Part shown: piece after piece, positions 1 to 16,440 of the stretch | How positions within the stretch are numbered: position 1 is the first letter of the stretch | How the letters are laid out: each line of letters begins with the position of its first letter | NCBI RefSeq assembly: GCF_947507565.1 | Contig: NC_089193.1 | Span: 1,546,325-1,610,324, forward strand | Origin: Oscarella lobularis | Lineage: Eukaryota > Porifera > Homoscleromorpha > Homosclerophorida > Oscarellidae | Length of the DNA: 64,000 bases | Reading direction: 5' to 3' | Translations under genes and position numbers: made by a program | Notes under the pieces: generated by a model | Told to the model about the DNA's origin: nothing | The model's database searches: none | The model's input: only the letters and a program-made list of their open reading frames with translations

Positions 1-400
1 CACCATCGTACCAGCAGTGGTCTGGTCTTGTACCTATAACAATAGCACGCCATTTGAAAGTGCAGACCCCACCCAAATTCAAGGATTTCATGTTAGTGAC
101 CCTGCATATTAGGAACCCCATCCTTTAGAGAACTAACTATACTCGCCTACCGTGGCATTCAACAACGTAGAATTTACAAACGTGAATGGCTTTTCTTAGC
201 TTACTTTTACTTGAGCAAAATCAATAATCTCTAGCCCCTCTAAGAGCGATCGTGCATCGAACAGCCGAGCGTCATGCTGTGTTCCATTTTGCAGATGACA
301 CCTTTCAGTCCAATAACAAAACGTTGAATTAGCATTCGTACTAGCGCCTATAGCACACAAACCTCGACCCCACTCACCACTTGACGTCCCCCTCCCAAAA
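1..400. other. Upstream region of the ZIP gene, no gene seen
   Basis: No convincing coding exon on either strand. The reverse-strand open frame at 196-489 overlaps the ZIP start and has no recognisable content. The stretch probably holds the promoter and 5' UTR of the gene starting at 401. Confidence 0.4.
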
Positions 401-1561
401 ATGGACGCCACCGACGCAAAGCTCGTCGCGCTCTTCGTTCTCTTCGGCTCGAGCCTCATAGCCGGTCTCTTTCCGTTCTTCTTCCGCAAACTATTCAGCC
501 GCCAGAATCCAAAGGTCCAAGTCGTCTTGGACTACACGTCGTGCATCGCCGCTGGAATCTTTCTCGGCACCGGCATCATGCACTTGCTACCCGAAGTCGA
601 TCACAACTTCGCCGACTACTACGCAACCCAAGAGGGCGAACCGCCCAATTACCCGTTCAGGGAGCTCTACATTGGCATCGGCTTTCTCGCCATATTCCTA
701 CTCGAATACGCGATGATTTCGTGTCGCAAGCGCACGGCGACCGAATGGGACGACGTCCTCACGGCGGGCCACGAGCATCCCCACGATCGCAAGCACAAGC
801 ACGACGACAATAACGACGATTTTCACAAACACAAGTTGGAAAGCGAGGGCGTGGCCAACGACGAGCCAGTCGTGAAATTTCAACAACCCGGCGGCGGCGA
901 CGGCGACGACGAGGAGGAGGAGAAGAAGGAAAGCAAAGTGATAATAGACGAGAAGAAGAATGGAGGCGAGCTGGAGGGGGACACGCCCCCGCCGATGGTC
1001 GATCCTTCGTTTCGCGATTTTCTTCTCTTCATGGTTCTCTACGTTCATTCGATATTCGAAGGACTCGCCAACGGTCTTCTCAGCGAAACGACGGCCATCT
1101 ATAGTTTTCTTTTCGCCATTATCGCTCACAAGCTCGTCATTCTCGCGACGCTTTCCATACAGCTCGTCGCGAAGAACGTCAAGTTGTCGAAAGCGTTTAT
1201 TCTCGTCTTCATCTTCTCCGTCATGTCGCCGATCGGCGTCGCGATCGGCATCGTCATGGATAAGACGGGTACGCAGGAGAGCGATAGCGGTCTTTATGCG
1301 ACGGCGATTTTGAACGCTTTTTCGACGGGAACTCTGATCTACGTCGTCGTAATGGAAATGATCCCGGACGTCTTTCATTCCGGGAAATCGCCGTTCAAGA
1401 GGGCCGTTGCCGTGACGCTCGGATTCGCTTTCATGGCCTGTCTCATGATGGTGCCGCACGACCACGGGCACGCTCATGGAGACAACGGGTGCAATGCCAC
1501 TGAAATGGCAACAGATTCCTCGGGTCATGCTCATGGAGGAGATCACGGTCATTCTCACTAG
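401..1561 (+). CDS. ZIP family zinc/iron transporter (SLC39A1/2/3-like)
   Basis: Single-exon 386-residue membrane protein. ZIP proteins move Zn2+ (or Fe2+) into the cytoplasm. The N-terminal part has three hydrophobic helices. A long histidine- and acid-rich cytoplasmic loop follows (about residues 125-200, with HEHPHDRKHKH). Helix IV carries HSIFEGLANGL and helix V carries IIAHK, the paired histidine helices that line the metal path in this subfamily. The C-terminus is a second His/Gly-rich tail (HDHGHAHG, GGDHGHSH). The ATG at 401 is used because the frame opens directly into a hydrophobic helix. The helix IV signature resembles ZIP1/2/3 rather than the LIV-1 group with HEXPHE. It has no introns, unlike most neighbours. 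It converges with the tetraspanin gene downstream. Confidence 0.92.
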   Translation: MDATDAKLVALFVLFGSSLIAGLFPFFFRKLFSRQNPKVQVVLDYTSCIAAGIFLGTGIMHLLPEVDHNFADYYATQEGEPPNYPFRELYIGIGFLAIFLLEYAMISCRKRTATEWDDVLTAGHEHPHDRKHKHDDNNDDFHKHKLESEGVANDEPVVKFQQPGGGDGDDEEEEKKESKVIIDEKKNGGELEGDTPPPMVDPSFRDFLLFMVLYVHSIFEGLANGLLSETTAIYSFLFAIIAHKLVILATLSIQLVAKNVKLSKAFILVFIFSVMSPIGVAIGIVMDKTGTQESDSGLYATAILNAFSTGTLIYVVVMEMIPDVFHSGKSPFKRAVAVTLGFAFMACLMMVPHDHGHAHGDNGCNATEMATDSSGHAHGGDHGHSH

Positions 1562-1813
1562 ACAGAGAAAAGAAAGAAGCTGTCTTTGGAAGCACTGTTA
1601 ACTGCATCTTTTTGTTTGCCAAGTCTGTGCGTGTTTTTTTCTGCATGTTAGTTTGATTGTGCCCAGTTCCGTCTCCGTAGCAAATATATGGTAAGCTCGT
1701 TTGATCACACGATCACTTCCACTATGTATTCAATACTCACTACTAATACACATTCATACACACAGAAAAAGAAATGAAAACCCTTGACGAACGCACACAG
1801 AGTCTAACCTCGA

Positions 1814-2608
1814 TCAGTAGTACGCCTCCTCCTGTCTTTTGATACTGGACACAAGAGCACATCCACAGCCAATTGCAAATATCTGCAGCACGGCGATACT
1901 ACACGCAATGGACGCTATCAATATCAAATTGCTCTTTGTCCACTCCAAAATCGCGTCGAAACACCCCCTACTCCAAATGTGAGCGTTATCCAATTCGTTA
2001 TTGGCCTTGAGTCGTCGGACGTTGTAACCGCATTGGGAATTGATTCGTTCGTCTTCGGTCATGCAGCACGAAAAAGGAACGCCGCACGCCTCCGGCGAGG
2101 GACTCGAACAGTTGAAATATTCGTTCAAATCCCAGTCGTTTTGATCGACGCCGCCGCAGCATTCGAAATATTCCTGAATCGAATCAATGACATTTCGCAA
2201 ATCCGAATCGCGACGATATCGTTCGATGGCGTTATTGACGTATTTCTCGACCGCCGACGTGAGTTCGTTGCGAAAGACGAAGGCGAGAACGGCGGTGATG
2301 ATTTCGAGAAGAAAAATGACGGCAATGGACCAGACGAATATTTGGAGGAGAATGTTGTTCTCGCGCAGGGCCCCCAAGCAGCCGCAGAAGCCGATGATGA
2401 AGATGAGAGCGCCGACGATCAGGAGAATGATCGCTGGATCGGTCGAGAACGTTTCTTTGATGTTTTCCCAACCCTTGTCGAACTTCGCGTAGAGACCGAC
2501 GCCGAAAAGGACGCAGCCGATGATCCAGAAGATGAAGTTGAAGGCGAAGATCGTGTATTTGATCCACAGACTGACTTCGGACTCTTCTTCTTTGCTTTCT
2601 CGGCCCAT
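1814..2608 (-). CDS. TspanC8-type tetraspanin (TSPAN5/14/17-like)
   Basis: Single-exon, 264 residues, four transmembrane helices. The start is taken at 2608 (MGRESKEEE) rather than at an earlier in-frame codon, because it gives the usual short cytoplasmic tail. The large extracellular loop has the CCG motif (FECCGG), GVPFSCC, a further QCGY and a final GC, making eight cysteines. That is the TspanC8 signature; known TspanC8 members bind ADAM10 and direct its exit from the ER and its substrate choice. The C-tail ends KRQEEAYY. An ADAM10/Notch role is inferred from the family. The next gene on the same strand is RBPJ, the Notch pathway transcription factor; the adjacency may be chance. Confidence 0.92.
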   Translation of the reverse strand: MGRESKEEESEVSLWIKYTIFAFNFIFWIIGCVLFGVGLYAKFDKGWENIKETFSTDPAIILLIVGALIFIIGFCGCLGALRENNILLQIFVWSIAVIFLLEIITAVLAFVFRNELTSAVEKYVNNAIERYRRDSDLRNVIDSIQEYFECCGGVDQNDWDLNEYFNCSSPSPEACGVPFSCCMTEDERINSQCGYNVRRLKANNELDNAHIWSRGCFDAILEWTKSNLILIASIACSIAVLQIFAIGCGCALVSSIKRQEEAYY

Positions 2609-2945
2609 TTTCTTTGTGTTGTTCGTAAGGGCGTTTCCCTTGAAGTTATGCGCGCGCACGCTATGTTGAGCGCGGTTCTGTAGCTTTTTCCATGCCCCAA
2701 CTGAACACGTTTCTCATTACACTTCCTTAAAAGAACAGTACGCAAATCAAAAAAAAAAAAACGTGCTGAAGAATCTCGCCACTGACAACAGCCTTACTGT
2801 ATGTGCCACGCACTTAATTAAAAATGCAAATTGAAATGAAATCCCTAACTCTGGTCCTTAGACTCTAACTATCTAAATAAACTAGATCTTTGACAAAAAA
2901 ACAGCCTTAGCTAATAATTAGTATTTCTTGAAATCAGTCGCCGGT
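2609..2945. other. Gap between RBPJ 3' end and tetraspanin start
   Basis: About 340 bp with a poly-A run near 2750. It probably holds the tetraspanin promoter/5' UTR and the RBPJ 3' UTR. No other exon was seen. Confidence 0.4.
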
Positions 2946-6845
<3,900 letters not shown>

Positions 6846-6951
6846 GTGTTCGTCGGACGATTGCCTGATGAGAAATGAACTAAGCTGTTTGCAGCGCTAC
6901 TACTAACATTTGAGGTTCCTAATTGCTGTGGGAAAGGGAGGGACTTAGCTC

Positions 6952-6958
6952 TATATAT
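6952..6958 (+). promoter_or_regulatory. Possible TATA box of the gene at 6986
   Basis: TATATAT about 28 bp before the ATG at 6986, in the 140-bp gap between the divergent RBPJ and 6986 genes. Position relative to a start site is not known. Confidence 0.35.
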
Positions 6959-6985
6959 GGTCTAACGAGTAATTAATAAACATCA

Positions 6986-7899
6986 ATGGAGTCTCGGAAC
7001 CGCAGGACAGTTCGAAGATTCGTTGACGGGGCACTTAGAGACTCACAAGCCCTGCAAGCTCTTGATCGACTCTCGCTGCTCGTTGATAGCAGTGAGAGAG
7101 TGTTGACCCGATCGGCGTGGGAAAGCGAGGAGGGGCCAAGGCGGGGCTTCGCACGAAGTCAAACAATCGTTTCGTTAGAGGAGATTAGAATCAATTGATG
7201 CGGGTTCTCGCCCCTGTCGCGCGCTCGGAGACTTTCGTTGCTCGACGAGACGAGATGAGGAGGAATGGGGGAGGAGACCACAGATCACGCGTGCACGTGC
7301 TCTAAAAAAAACGAAAGTCCAGACGTCGCCTCAAGTAGCGTGCAAAACGAGAGGTCTCACCATCAGGCGAATAAATAAACACGATTAGGAAGACAGAGAA
7401 TCGTGGGAGAACTTGCGTCCGGTTATGATGTCAGAGGACGCGGGGCGGAGCGTCTAGAGGCAACAAAGGATCGCCAATCAAAGGGGGTACTGTTTGTGCA
7501 GACAATCGCCCTGCTGCTCCTATTGATATAATCGTTGCACTGTATCGCACTTTCGATCTGTCCGGGTCAGAATCTTGGGATACTATGCATCTGCTAAACT
7601 CGATACTTCCCTGCGTACGTGTGGTCAAAATCGAAGGGAAGCTAGAAACGTTAGCCTATTGATTTTTGGTTTTTGTCAGGTCGGTTTTAGAGGTGACGAC
7701 GACCTGTCTAACGTTGTGTGCTTCCCCCTCCCCTCCCCTCGCGTCATCGTCGTCGAGCACGGACGACAGGAGCGTGCTCGCTAATTTGAATTTTCTCTCG
7801 GGTATCGACGGGGAGACGACTCGCTTAGGAAATCCCTTGCAAAAATTTATTTCTATGCACGGCATAATTTTTACTGTTAAAAATCGTGCCAACGAATAG
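6986..7899 (+). CDS. Unrecognised three-exon protein
   Basis: Proposed exons 6986-7091, 7502-7618, 7691-7899, phases 1 and 1. Exon 1 encodes MESRNRRTVRRFVDG then a leucine-rich helix. Exon 2, after a clean gtgcag acceptor, encodes APIDIIVALYRTFDL and SESWDTMHLLNSILP, which looks like an ordered helical domain. Exon 3 is Ser-rich then LANLNFLSGIDGETT. About 143 residues, no signal peptide, no family recognised. The exon 2 donor could be at 7615 instead; the present choice is the one that keeps a long open frame in exon 3. It is divergent from RBPJ and convergent with the next gene. Confidence 0.4.
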
Positions 7900-7959
7900 G
7901 TTGGAAAATATATCCATTTAAAATTTTCCTTCTCTGCAGTAAACCACGTGAATTCAAGT

Positions 7960-9180
7960 TTAGTTCGCTATTTGTGTGGCGGACAAGATACTGACCACAG
8001 GACAATACTCCCACACGTGCAAAAGCGATTCCATGGCCTTATAGTAAAGAATGTGGTCTATCGTCAAGGGATCCACGATCGCCTATAGAGCGTCACTTTC
8101 TGTTTCGGATCGCGCAGCGTGCGGCTGGGGATTTTACCTCTTTGTTTTCGACACGGTGCTTTATTGGCTCCTTGCAATACGACTGGTTGTTGTCCTCGGA
8201 TTCACTTACGTTCATGTTGCCCAGATACGCGTATAAGGAGTTGAGGACTCTGCTCGGCTAATATGCACAAGAGACTATTATAGACGACTTCGTGCTGGTG
8301 CACGTCCATGCACTTGCCTTAGCTGAGTCCCGTTCTGTCTGCAAAAGGTTGCGTTGCATCTTGCTATCAAAGCATGACATTCTCTACATTGAAAAACAAT
8401 AAAATGTCTGTTATGGGGTTTTGTTTTGGGGGTCCATTACCATTTCTCTTAGCATCAAAGTAACCCTGTCAATCTTCTTTTTGATAGCCGCAAAGAGGCT
8501 TTTATTTGGAAGAGCATCAGTTCCATTAGCATCCCTCGGTCTTCCCTCAAGCAGTTTGCGATACGAAAACAGCATGACTGACAAGTTCCGGAAAAAGAAC
8601 TGAGAGCGTGCGCAAACAGCGAAACAATCATTACTACACAATAGATATTATTACTACACTGTACCTCTTTGGGCATGGAGTGATGGCATAATTCAGGTAA
8701 GTTTCCAACGCAGAGTTGTACATGAAGCAATTCACTGCTCGGCACTCTTCTGTTGCGAAGCCTCCACTCTGTATCCTGCACAGCATTGATAAGCGAGCTC
8801 CCAGTAAACAACTTAAAATACGGTGCACTTACAATAAAAACGTCACTGAAAAGACTATTAAGGGTCTCGTTTGGTCGCAGAGATTCTTTCAATCGATTAC
8901 GAAGCTTGTCATCAGTACAATTCCACGTCCAAGTAGACTCGGTTGAGTCGTCACTGTCAGAAGGCGTAGGCTCAATTCCAGACGAATTTCCAGCATCTCC
9001 AGTCTTAATTGAAGAAGAATTCCCTGCCTCAACAGGAGTCGACGCCGTCACGGTCATGTTTTCAGCACGAACAGGATTTGTACTAGTAGTTGGGGAGCTT
9101 GAATCATGATCATCGGGATTATATGCAACGGCTCCAGAGACAATGACAATAAGAAGTGCACAGTAGATCAGACTCTTCAT
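7960..9180 (-). CDS. Secreted, all-helical protein with six phase-0 exons (cytokine-like gene layout)
   Basis: Exons 9180-8833, 8775-8665, 8599-8441, 8338-8318, 8257-8210, 8082-7960; each exon is a whole number of codons, total 269 residues. A clear signal peptide (MKSLIYCALLIVIVSGAVAY) is followed by a Ser/Thr/Asn-rich stretch with several N-glycosylation sites. The rest predicts as amphipathic helices separated by short loops: LRNRLKESLR, SSELLHVQLCVGNLPELC, FFFRNLSVMLFSYRKLL, SLFAAIKKKIDRVTLMLREM, SRVLNSLYAYLGNM, and a C-terminal helix with HILYYKAMESLLHVWEYC. There are few cysteines and no transmembrane tail. The family is not recognised. All-phase-0 introns plus a helical bundle are features of class I helical cytokine genes, so a secreted ligand is one possibility, not a claim. 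The fourth exon ends in a GC donor. If the third exon is not spliced it ends at a stop at 8411. Confidence 0.6.
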
Positions 9181-9545
9181 ACTGACTCAACTCAAATGAA
9201 TTCAGTTCCAAAGGACGAATGTATGGAATAAGGCCATAGAGTGGCCTTTTTATGCAGGCAGCATTGTGGTATAAATTGAATTCGAAAATGGCTAGCTAGG
9301 TGCAACAATGACGACAGCAGCGCATTTTTCGTCTCTCGCCACTACGCCGCGCCGCCTCTATTATTCCCGGGCGAAGATCAATTGTCACATGAGCCCGCTT
9401 GACGTCCTGGATTAGCGGAGACGCAAATTCCCCGTCCCACGCACCCTCCACTCGCCCCACCGCCCCCCGAATCATCGCTCCCGAAAAAAACGTCTCGTCG
9501 ATCTCCAATGTTTATTTTAATCGCGACAAAGAGCCCAAGGCAACG
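9181..9545. promoter_or_regulatory. Shared upstream region of two divergent genes
   Basis: 365 bp between the ATG of the secreted helical protein (-) and that of the ankyrin gene (+). It holds AT-rich motifs near 9245-9255 but no coding exon. Confidence 0.35.
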
Positions 9546-11205
9546 ATGAACCGTCACCTACCGCGGCCAGACACCGAAACGGACCACTGGGTCCCTGACA
9601 AAGTTAGCCATACACCTAGGAACGATGTTCTTTATGTCAGGAGTCGTTTGTAGCACGGCTCCACTGCTCTGCATAGAGCAGCCAGAGCGGGATCGTTTGA
9701 TCAACTTCTCCGCTATTTAGCCGACGGTTGGAATCCAAACATACGCGATCACGTAAGTAGGAGGAGGAGGAGGAGACGTTAGAGTTTGAAACCAGAGCGC
9801 TTCTACTACTATTCGTCTTTCTAGCTCGGCCTTACTCCCATGCACGAAGCCTGTCTACAGGGCCACGACAAAGTCGTCTATTTGCTGATGGCCTTTTCGG
9901 CTGAAGCCGACGCTACGAGCGCGGTGATCGAAGGCGTGGCGGCATCGAAATCAGCGCGTATAACGTTTTCGTTTTTCGCTCTAGCACTACTGGAGTCCGC
10001 TGATCTGCGCCGCCGGCAACGGGCACTCTAAAATCGCGCGAGCTCTCCTAGCGGCCGGTGCCGACGTGAACGGCACAACGGCGGTACCTCTCCCAAATCC
10101 ACTTATCATTATTTTTGAATTTTTTTTCAGGAAGGCTTTTCTGCTATTCATATGGCAGCCGCTAAAGGCCTTACGGACATCGTTCGGCTGCTTTGCGTCG
10201 CCGGATGTCGTTTGGATATAAAAACCAAGGTGGTGAGAGGGGGAATCTATTCCTATTCTCCATCATAAGAGTCGTGGGAGATTTTCGATTGGGTGTTCGT
10301 TTCCCTACGCTTAATTATACCGTCGCAATTGCATGTCAAGAACCCTGAGAGTGCGAAAGTGCCGATCCCATAGAACCCTAATTATCCTAAGGGGGTGCGT
10401 TTCCGCAGGACGGCCAAACGGCACTCGATATGGCTCGTCGCGCCGAGAATAACGATTGCGTTCAATTACTCGAATTGGCAACGCAACGAGAAGTGATTAG
10501 AGTACTACTCGCATCTAACACTAGCACACTACTCTTTCCCTCCCCCCCCTATAGAGAATTGATCTTGACGCGCGCAAAATCGTCGAAGAAGAACGACTTC
10601 TCCACCGCGGCAACGAATCGACGTTCGACGAACGACGACGACTCAAGCTGCGCGTCAACGAACTCCGACTCCAACTAAAGGACGCCGAGAAACAAATTCA
10701 TCGACTCCAACGTCCGAAATTGATCGACACGATGACGACATCGGCGTCCCTCCCCGAAAATCTCCACATCGCCGCCGCCGCCGGCGGCGGGGGCGGGGGC
10801 GGCGGCACGACGGCAACGTCAACTATGATGATGTCACCTATACGACGACGTCGAACTCTTCCCCTCCGAGCGACGAAGTCGCCGGGAAAAGCGATGTCGC
10901 CTCTCGCCGCCCCCCAAAGCAAATCCCCGTCTCCCGTCAAATCACTTCATCCCCTACTTCAATATCGTCGACTATCGACTTCGTTGCCGAATGGGATGAT
11001 GAATGCCGGCGTCGTTCCGTCGTCGTCGTCGTCGAAACAGCGAGGAACGACGTGTGCCGGATTCCCGCTGAACGACGACGACGGCGACGACGACGTGCGT
11101 GTTACTATGACTGATTTACACGAGCAATCGCTCAAAAGTCCGCTCTCGTGCGCCTCTATACTAAAACTACGCAAGCGACTTGCTAGCCAAGAGGCTCCGA
11201 GTTAA
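9546..11205 (+). CDS. Ankyrin-repeat protein with coiled-coil and low-complexity C-terminus
   Basis: Exons 9546-9602, 9654-9752, 9825-9923, 9985-10083, 10131-10229, 10409-10492, 10555-11205; all phase 0, total 395 residues. Four consecutive exons are exactly 99 bp and each encodes one 33-residue ankyrin repeat (GSTALHRAARAG, GLTPMHEACLQG, YWSPLICAAGNG, GFSAIHMAAAKG); the next, 84-bp exon starts a fifth (GQTALDMARRAE). The last exon encodes a charged heptad-like segment (EERLLHRGN to KQIHRLQRPK), then polyglycine and Ser/Pro-rich sequence with SPIRRRR and KSPSPVKS. A scaffold role is typical of such proteins. No specific orthologue was recognised. Confidence 0.85.
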
Positions 11206-11225
11206 AAAAGGATAGACGTTCTATA

Positions 11226-11662
11226 TTAGGCCCATTTTGTTGTCCGGTTTCGCTTATAGGACTCGTAGTCGAGTTCTTTGTAGAAAGAGAGTTCGGTTTC
11301 GTTGATTACGCCTCGTTGCGCTAAGGATTTTTGTTTCGTGTCGTGGCGCGTTAGGATCGTTTCTTCTTCGTCGTCGAAGCCCGTTACGAGGTCGTTCGGC
11401 TTCATGCCGTGGGGTTGGGAGTGGATCTTGAGGCTATCGTAGGCGTGAGTGCGAAAGGGGGGAAGGAGGCCTGATGGCGAGGGGTTTTGAGGGCAGGAAG
11501 GCGTTTTGGTGCGATTTTGTTACCTGGATACGTTCGAATCGTTTCGGCGAGATGCTTTACGAAGTCTTCGATCGACTGGTCGAGATCCACGTCGTGTAGA
11601 ACGATCGATTTGATCGCGCGATACTCGAACGAACGAATAAGACGTACGGTGATCGTAGCCAT
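11226..11662 (-). CDS. C2orf76: C2orf76 homologue (UPF0538 family)
   Basis: Two exons, 11662-11524 and 11470-11226, joined at phase 1, giving 127 residues; the human protein is about 126. Recognised by ITVRLIRSFEYR at the start, LDQSIEDFV, LPPFRTHAYDSLKIH, then ETELSFYKELDYESYK near the C-terminus. A small conserved eukaryotic protein of unknown function. The 216-bp gap to the ephrin start is a candidate divergent promoter. Confidence 0.9.
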
Positions 11663-11878
11663 TCTTTACGGTAGATTCTCTACCCCGTCACGTGATCTAG
11701 AAAGACCACTGTGCCTGTGCTGTATGTAGGGTACAAGGAAGCATTTGGCAGTACTTTTTTGATGTCTAACAGAGTACAAAAAAGCGGAGCTGTGGCTGCC
11801 CGCTAATTCATTTACTATCCGGGTTTTGATAAACACTCTTCTGAGAAAACGCCTTCTCGCTCTCGCTCGTCTGCCTCG

Positions 11879-13424
11879 ATGTTTCTTCGTCCTATTCTAT
11901 TCTTCAATTTGATCACTTTGTCGGTCGCCAATGTCCAAATAGAATGGCTAACTGGCAATCCAAAGTATGATAAACCACCTCGAACCTCCCTGAGTCCCCT
12001 AGCCCGAACCGCAAGCGCTCCCTCGCGCCGAAATACGTTATATCGAGCGTGTTTCTCACTCGAATCGTTTCAGTAGTTAGATATTACGCCGAGAGAAGCA
12101 ACCACACCCAGTTTCTAAACACCGCGTTCTTTCCCTTAGCTAACTTCGCGGTATTTGTTCTTTGCGCCTATATGGTGGAACTATCGCGTCTTCGACGACT
12201 TCTACCGTTTGCGGTTCGCTTTCTCTCTACCCTGCTATGATACGCATTTCCGATCGTCAGTTTCACTTCCCGAAACCTTGATGGGCCTGTTGCCTATGCA
12301 TTTACCTATGCGTTACAGCTCTAAACGTTTTCCTGACAACTCCTGTACGCTTATTACAGACTCGAAGCACGAATAAAAGCGTATTGTGCTTATGGGGGAC
12401 GACAGTATTAGGAGCTTTGTCTCCTTAGGAGACAAAAAAAGAAAAAGAGCGGTTTAGGAAACGTTTGTGTGCGCTACGCATCTTCATCTAATTACATTTA
12501 GTGGGATTAAAGGCCCGAAAGGAGGGATCTGTTTCTTAAGGAGTCATTTCTTTTTTTGTCTTTGCAGCTTTCCATACGAATTGAATATTAACATCCAAGA
12601 CTCTATCGAAATTTCCTGCAAGCAGAACGACACTATGGGAGCAGCTATTATCTATCTCGTCACTGAGAAGGGTTTCCAGGATTGCTCAGCTGAGGGAAAT
12701 AATCGAATAACGGATCCCGCTCCCATATTTGGCAGTGGCATCAATCTACGTAGTGATAGCGAGTGTGGTGGCTGCTTTTTCTACTGCAGAGGGCCAAATT
12801 CCCTACTTGACACTAATCAAATCACATTTAACTTTGTGCAAAACATTGAAGACGGCACCACTGCTTATCTCATTGGTACAGAACATTTACACTGCACAGC
12901 AGATGCAATAGACATTATTTGCTAAGCTATGACCGACTTGACGCCTATTTCTCTAGATACGTCAACTAATACTTCATCACTTCCTACCAATAGTCCGTCC
13001 ATGAAAGGCGGACGCTGCAACGAAGGTCTCAAGGCATCCTTTACAGTCAAACGACCAAGGCGTAAGAACAAAAAAGGAACAAAAAACGCTTTAATTTTAT
13101 ATGGCTATTGATTTTTCAGCCCCTCAGGCTACTACTCCTCCTCCAGCAAAAACAGGTGATGCTATAGTTAAAAAATTGTTTAGTGTTTTGTATGGGCTTT
13201 TTTTTGTTGCAGCCACTGCAGCGGTAAGCACGTCAGCTGGTGATAGCTCTGCCGCCGAATCTACTTCTCAGAGCGACGCGACGACTTCTCCTATTACTCA
13301 AGATCCATCTGATCGCATTACAGGCGGTCCTATACAGTCTACGCCTAAACCAGGTGGAGTACCACAGCTCCACGTTTCCTTAGGAGCTATTCTACTGTCA
13401 GTAGCGGTAGCATATATTGTTTAA
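11879..13424 (+). CDS. Ephrin-like GPI-anchored protein
   Basis: Exons 11879-11964, 12568-12875, 12957-13061, 13120-13155, 13213-13424; phases agree, 248 residues. A signal peptide (MFLRPILFFNLITLSVAN) is followed by an ephrin cupredoxin domain: IEWLTGNPNF corresponds to the vertebrate W..(S/N)NP(R/K)F strand, NINIQDSIEISC to the N/LNDY(V/L)DI.C strand, AIIYLVTEKGFQDC to the LYLV...Y..C strand, then FNFVQNIEDGTTAYLI and GGRCNEGLKASFTV, matching the ephrin GG.C....K....V end. A Ser/Thr/Pro-rich stalk and a C-terminal hydrophobic tail (LGAILLSVAVAYIV) with no cytoplasmic residues point to GPI anchoring, as in A-type ephrins. Ephrins are membrane ligands of Eph receptor kinases. The first intron is 603 bp and shows nothing else. 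Divergence is high, so Eph binding is inferred. Confidence 0.78.
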
Positions 13425-13684
13425 GTACGTTGTGCCTCTTTGTTTTTTAACTATACTATGGTTATTTTCGTGTTGATGCTGTCGTTTCTCTAGTCTATTA
13501 ATTTATGAACGTGCTGTACTTGTGTTTGTCATGAAGCTAGCAAATTCTAGCCATGTATTTACATGCACAAATCAAAGACAAAAAAAGACTGACAGTATCA
13601 ACAGGGGGCCCCCTTCAAAATGCATTCCCCACTGCGTAGTAATAATAATAGCTAATACCTACTAATCCCCTCCCCGCGTACGTG

Positions 13685-16108
<2,424 letters not shown>

Positions 16109-16440
16109 CTTTGGCGCTGAATCGGTCTTCTGCTAGCGTTTTCGGAGTGAGGACGAACGTTCGATGGGTCCTTTCAAAGACGAACTGTGGTTCAAACGTC
16201 TGCGGGGGTTGGACGTAACGCTGCTGGCCAATCACGTTCGCTAGGTGACAGCGCCCGGATGCGACGATAAATCTTGGCGTCGCGAACTGGTATGCATGTT
16301 TCAGAACTTTCCACGGGATTAGAGTAACCTGAATAAAGCAAAAAGTGCTCTTAGAAGAAAGAAATCGCTAAATGTGAAGAGAACTTAGAAAGCACGTGAC
16401 CTACAGCTGCAGCGCGTTAGGTCACGACATTGTTTACGAG
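16109..16440. promoter_or_regulatory. Divergent promoter region between PLK1-like and DIS3L2
   Basis: 332 bp between the two start codons. A reverse-strand open frame runs through part of it but looks like PLK 5' UTR. No other exon seen. Confidence 0.4.

Noticed and set aside
698-1558. 286-codon reverse-strand open frame opposite the ZIP gene
   Set aside because: Shadow frame created by the GC-rich third positions of the real gene; translation is low-complexity His/Val/Arg.
1979-2683. 234-codon plus-strand frame opposite the tetraspanin
   Set aside because: Antisense shadow of a clear tetraspanin; acidic, with no domain.
8318-8359. Separate 70-residue gene starting at ATG 8359
   Set aside because: The same exons splice in phase from the secreted protein (donor after 8441, acceptor ttgcag before 8338), which explains them better.
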